15,584 bases of DNA, taken from NCBI GenBank assembly GCA_946479075.1, contig CAMLDT010000067.1:1-15584 (forward strand). The letters are read 5' to 3'. The translations under genes were made by a program, and so were the position numbers. The notes beneath the pieces were generated by a model. It saw only the letters and a program-made list of their open reading frames with translations. It was not told the DNA's origin and ran no database searches. The DNA is from an uncultured Polaromonas sp. Its GTDB lineage: Bacteria > Pseudomonadota > Gammaproteobacteria > Burkholderiales > Burkholderiaceae. Below are positions 13,602 through 15,584 of the stretch, piece after piece. Within the stretch, counting starts at the first letter, position 1. Every line of letters begins with the position of its first letter.

Positions 13602-15584
13602 AAAAATCCAGACTGGTCATGGTCGGCAACGGCATGGCAGGCGTACGCACGCTTGAAGAGTTGCTCAAGGTTGCGCCCGATCTCTACGACATCACCGTTT
13701 TCGGTGCCGAACCGCACCCCAACTACAACCGCATCCTGCTGTCCCCCGTGCTGGCCGGCGAGCAGACGCTCGATGAAATTGTCCTGAACAGCTGGGACTG
13801 GTACACCGACAACCACATCACGCTGCATGCCGGCAAGACCGTTGTGGAGGTGGACCGCGTCAAACGCGTGGTGCGCGCCACGGATACGGCAGGCGCCCTC
13901 ACCGAGGTGGAATACGACCGGCTGCTGATGTGCACCGGCTCCAACCCCTTCATGCTGCCAGTGCCCGGCAAAGACCTGCAGGGCGTGATCGCCTACCGCG
14001 ACATTGCCGATACCAACGCCATGATTGATGCGTCGGTGAAATACAAAAAAGCCGTGGTGATCGGCGGCGGCCTGCTCGGCCTGGAAGCGGCCAATGGCCT
14101 GATGCTGCGCGGCATGGACGTCAGCGTGGTGCACGTGATGCCCACACTGATGGAGCGCCAGCTCGACAGCGCGGCCGGCAAGCTGCTGCAGAAGTCGCTG
14201 GAGAGCCGCGGCCTGAAGTTTTTGATGGGCGCGCAGACCCAGGAACTGGTCGGAGGTGCCGATGGCCGTGTGAGCAGCATCAAGTTCAAGGACGGCAGCG
14301 AAGTGGCCGCTGACCTCGTGGTCATGGCGGTCGGCATCCGCCCCAACACCGAACTTGCAGAGAAGATGCGCCTGCACTGCAACAAGGGCATCGTCGTCAA
14401 CGACACCATGCAGACCGTGACCGACGCCCGCATCTACTCGGTGGGCGAATGTGCGGCGCACCGCGGCATCGCCTACGGTCTGGTGGCGCCGCTGTTCGAG
14501 CAGGCCAAAGTCGCGGCCAACCACCTGGCGCAGTTCGGCATCGGCCGCTACACCGGTTCGCTGACCTCGACCAAGCTCAAGGTCACCGGCATCGACCTGT
14601 TCTCCGCCGGCGAATTCATGGGCGGCGAAGGCACCGAAGAAATTGTCATGAGTGACCCCTTCGGCGGCGTTTACAAAAAGCTGGTCATCAAGGACGACAA
14701 ACTCATAGGCGCCTGCCTGTACGGCGACACCGTGGACGGGAGTTATTACTTCAAGCTGCTGCGCGACGGCCGCAGCGTGGGCGACATCCGCGACCGGCTG
14801 ATGTTCGGCGAATCCAACATCGGTGATGCCGGCCACGAAGGCCACAACAAGGCGGCCAGCATGCCCGATGAGGCGGAAGTCTGCGGCTGCAACGGCGTCA
14901 GCAAGGGCAGCATCTGCAAGGCGATCAAGGAAAAAGGCCTGTTCACGCTGGACGAGGTGCGCAAACACACCAAGGCCAGCGCCTCTTGCGGCTCCTGCAC
15001 CGGCCTGGTCGAACAGATCCTGATGTTCACCGCCGGCGGCGACTATTCGGCCACACCCAAGCTGAAAGCCATGTGCGGCTGCACCGACCACGGCCACCAG
15101 GCGGTGCGCGATGCCATCCGCAACAACAAGCTCATGACGATTGCCGATACCTTCAAGTTCATGGAATGGCGCACGCCCAACGGCTGCGCGAGCTGCCGGC
15201 CGGCCATCAACTACTACCTGATCAGCACCTGGCCCAAGCAGGCGAAGGATGACCCGCAAAGCCGCTACATCAATGAACGCAGCCACGCCAACATCCAGAA
15301 AGACGGCACTTACAGCGTGATTCCGCGCATGTGGGGCGGCGAGACCACGGCCAGCGAGCTGCGCCGCATCGCCGATGCGGTGGACAAGTACAAAATCCCG
15401 ACCGTCAAGGTCACCGGCGGCCAGCGCATCGATTTGCTGGGCGTGAAAAAAGAGGACTTGCAGAACGTGTGGAAGGACATCGGCATGCCTTCCGGCCACG
15501 CCTATGCCAAAGCGCTGCGCACGGTGAAAACCTGCGTCGGCAGCGAATGGTGCCGCATGGGCACGCAGGACAGCACACAAATGG
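13598..15584 (+). CDS. nirB: Nitrite reductase [NAD(P)H], large subunit (cut by window end)
   Basis: NirB reduces nitrite to ammonium with NAD(P)H in the cytoplasm, using FAD, a [2Fe-2S] centre, a [4Fe-4S] cluster and sirohaem, together with NirD. The window holds 662 of about 820-850 codons with no stop. N-terminal FAD site MVGNGMAGVRTLEEL, PNYNRILLSPVLAGE, NAD(P) site VVIGGGLLGLEAANGLMLRG, and AVGIRPNTELA are seen. Around residue 427 come the BFD-like [2Fe-2S] cysteines CGCNG and SCGSCTG, then a related CGCTDHG/GCASC pair near 493-535, and the first ferredoxin-like half-domain of the reductase (PTVKVTGGQRIDLLGVK). The sequence ends at KTCVGSEWCRMGTQDS; the main cluster cysteines lie partly beyond. 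ATG 13598 has GGAG seven bases upstream. Control is by sigma-54 and the two hexaloop hairpins. Identification is secure. Confidence 0.97.
   Translation, partial: MKKSRLVMVGNGMAGVRTLEELLKVAPDLYDITVFGAEPHPNYNRILLSPVLAGEQTLDEIVLNSWDWYTDNHITLHAGKTVVEVDRVKRVVRATDTAGALTEVEYDRLLMCTGSNPFMLPVPGKDLQGVIAYRDIADTNAMIDASVKYKKAVVIGGGLLGLEAANGLMLRGMDVSVVHVMPTLMERQLDSAAGKLLQKSLESRGLKFLMGAQTQELVGGADGRVSSIKFKDGSEVAADLVVMAVGIRPNTELAEKMRLHCNKGIVVNDTMQTVTDARIYSVGECAAHRGIAYGLVAPLFEQAKVAANHLAQFGIGRYTGSLTSTKLKVTGIDLFSAGEFMGGEGTEEIVMSDPFGGVYKKLVIKDDKLIGACLYGDTVDGSYYFKLLRDGRSVGDIRDRLMFGESNIGDAGHEGHNKAASMPDEAEVCGCNGVSKGSICKAIKEKGLFTLDEVRKHTKASASCGSCTGLVEQILMFTAGGDYSATPKLKAMCGCTDHGHQAVRDAIRNNKLMTIADTFKFMEWRTPNGCASCRPAINYYLISTWPKQAKDDPQSRYINERSHANIQKDGTYSVIPRMWGGETTASELRRIADAVDKYKIPTVKVTGGQRIDLLGVKKEDLQNVWKDIGMPSGHAYAKALRTVKTCVGSEWCRMGTQDSTQM

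Noticed and set aside
13478..15580. 700-codon open frame on the minus strand across nirB
   Set aside because: It is the antisense shadow of a GC-rich coding region: low-complexity, His/Ala/Gly-rich, no known domain, while the plus strand encodes NirB throughout.

Overview
The window looks like the chromosome of a GC-rich betaproteobacterium, most likely a member of the Comamonadaceae (Polaromonas/Rhodoferax/Variovorax type). This is inferred from protein style, codon use and gene order, not from any search. It splits into a housekeeping half (about 1-5930) and a nitrogen-assimilation half (about 5975-15584). No tRNA, rRNA, CRISPR array or insertion sequence is visible.

Left half. On the minus strand, reading right to left: an orphan periplasmic binding protein for an ABC transporter, then 11 bp later a fold-type I aminotransferase, then rpsO (ribosomal protein S15) with its own -10 box and terminator, then pnp (polynucleotide phosphorylase, cut by the window start). 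The pnp leader holds a long hairpin of the kind through which pnp is autoregulated in enterobacteria. On the plus strand a small Hsp20-type chaperone converges on tsaD (tRNA t6A synthesis, minus strand); a 13-bp hairpin between them can serve both.

Right half, all on the plus strand: a NIT-ANTAR protein (NasR type, nitrate/nitrite-sensing antiterminator); nrtA-nrtB-nrtC (nitrate ABC transporter: Tat-exported binding protein, permease, ATPase); a response regulator fused to a degenerate nucleotide-cyclase domain; a free-standing three-MHYT membrane protein; and the start of nirB (NAD(P)H nitrite reductase, cut by the window end).

The most coherent signal is regulatory. Sigma-54 type -24/-12 promoters can be read in front of nasR, nrtA and nirB. 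The predicted nrtA and nirB transcripts each begin within about five bases of a hairpin with a six-base loop that has A at position 1 and G at position 4, and each has a second such hairpin further on: loops AACGGT and AACGGC for nrtA, AACGAC twice for nirB. This is the known RNA target of ANTAR proteins. In the nrtA leader the second hairpin overlaps the 5' arm of a strong intrinsic terminator, so the two exclude each other. The implied circuit: nitrogen limitation switches on sigma-54 transcription, and nitrate or nitrite bound by the NIT domain lets the ANTAR domain hold the leader in the read-through form, so uptake and nitrite reduction are made together.

Other unexplained structure: a 71-72 bp element directly after the stop codons of both nrtA and nrtB with hairpins kept by paired changes; two copies of another ~60-bp repeat, one translated in frame inside nrtB; a 26-codon ORF overlapping the nirB start; and a 40-bp inverted repeat upstream of the nirB promoter.
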